Assembly: GCF_037153975.1 (NCBI RefSeq)
Contig: NZ_JBBAYJ010000015.1
Coordinates: forward strand, 1-64,000
DNA: 64,000 nt
Direction: 5' to 3'
Source of the DNA: Aquipuribacter sp. SD81
GTDB lineage: Bacteria > Actinomycetota > Actinomycetes > Actinomycetales > JBBAYJ01
This document shows, in pieces, positions 63,832 through 64,000 of this stretch (its first letter is position 1; each line of letters opens with the position of its first letter). Position numbers and translations under genes: made by a program. The notes beneath the pieces are model-generated. The model was given only the letters and a program-made list of their open reading frames with translations. It had not been told where the DNA came from and ran no database searches.

Positions 63832-64000
63832 GGCTGCGTGCCTCCCTGTGGTGGTCGGCGCCCTCGCCGACCTCGTCACGGACGCTAGGTCGGGGACGGT
63901 TGCACGACCGTTGCACGGGCTGCGGGCCTGCTCCGGACGGGTGAGGCTCCCGGGTCGGCCCGTCCCGCGGCCCAGGACCCGGGGCTCAGAACCCGCGGCG
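63832..64000. other. Right-edge intergenic region with second 21-bp repeat
   Basis: Upstream region of the aldehyde dehydrogenase gene; no gene visible. Copy 2 of the 21-bp repeat (63969-63989) may again include a stop codon of a minus-strand gene ending at about 63986 and running off the edge. Too little is present to identify it. Confidence 0.5.

Overview
The window is chromosomal DNA from a very GC-rich actinomycete (Actinomycetota). GTG starts are common, neighbouring genes often overlap by GTGA or ATGA, and the conserved core has the gene order known from Mycobacterium and Streptomyces: infB-ylxR-nusA-rimP, proS, ispG-rip1-dxr, cdsA-frr-pyrH-tsf-rpsB, then a WhiG/FliA-type sigma factor, a Xer-type recombinase, dprA, comM, yraN and a DUF2469 gene. 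A whiG-type sigma factor suggests a motile or developmentally complex genus. I cannot name the genus from sequence alone.

Layout. 1-12282: translation genes and the MEP isoprenoid pathway, mostly on the minus strand, with a DUF4439 lipoprotein, a TSUP exporter, a GNAT acetyltransferase and a frameshifted AbiEi-like gene between them. 12418-33157: an accessory metabolic region. It holds a secreted S1 protease, gabT with a second class-III aminotransferase, a membrane protein with a NarL-type two-component system, and a divergent polyamine island. One arm of that island is aldehyde dehydrogenase-potDABC-saccharopine-dehydrogenase-like; the other is an Lrp-type regulator, aminotransferase, FMN-binding protein and FAD amine oxidase. 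A secreted peptidase and gabD follow. The inferred route is putrescine uptake, deamination to 4-aminobutanal, oxidation to GABA, then GabT and GabD to succinate. 33154-43232: DivIVA-like protein, rlmN, phosphoketolase, the cdsA-to-rpsB cluster and an M23 peptidase. 43291-49327: a secreted choice-of-anchor-I protein behind a PhoP-box-like repeat array, then whiG, xerC-like, dprA and the 3' part of comM.

49320-60176: a 10.85-kb integrative element inserted inside comM, exactly at the Walker A codons. The two ends share the 8-bp core GGCGGGCC. Joining the flanks restores a 515-codon comM reading frame. The element carries a large serine recombinase, small zinc-finger proteins, a symmetrical four-copy repeat array that looks like an origin or operator, two strong stem-loop regions, a RepA-like zinc-finger ATPase, an HNH nuclease, a P27-type small terminase and small phage-like proteins. 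I found no capsid, portal, tail or large terminase gene. This fits a phage satellite or a heavily reduced prophage. Two lower-GC cargo blocks flank the terminase module: 54336-55343, zinc-ribbon plus membrane protein; and 57817-59985, a winged-helix protein translationally coupled to a membrane protein, plus another membrane protein. They are candidates for an undescribed phage-defence or superinfection-exclusion system.

60845-64000: yraN, the DUF2469 gene, and a DUF779 protein paired with an aldehyde dehydrogenase.
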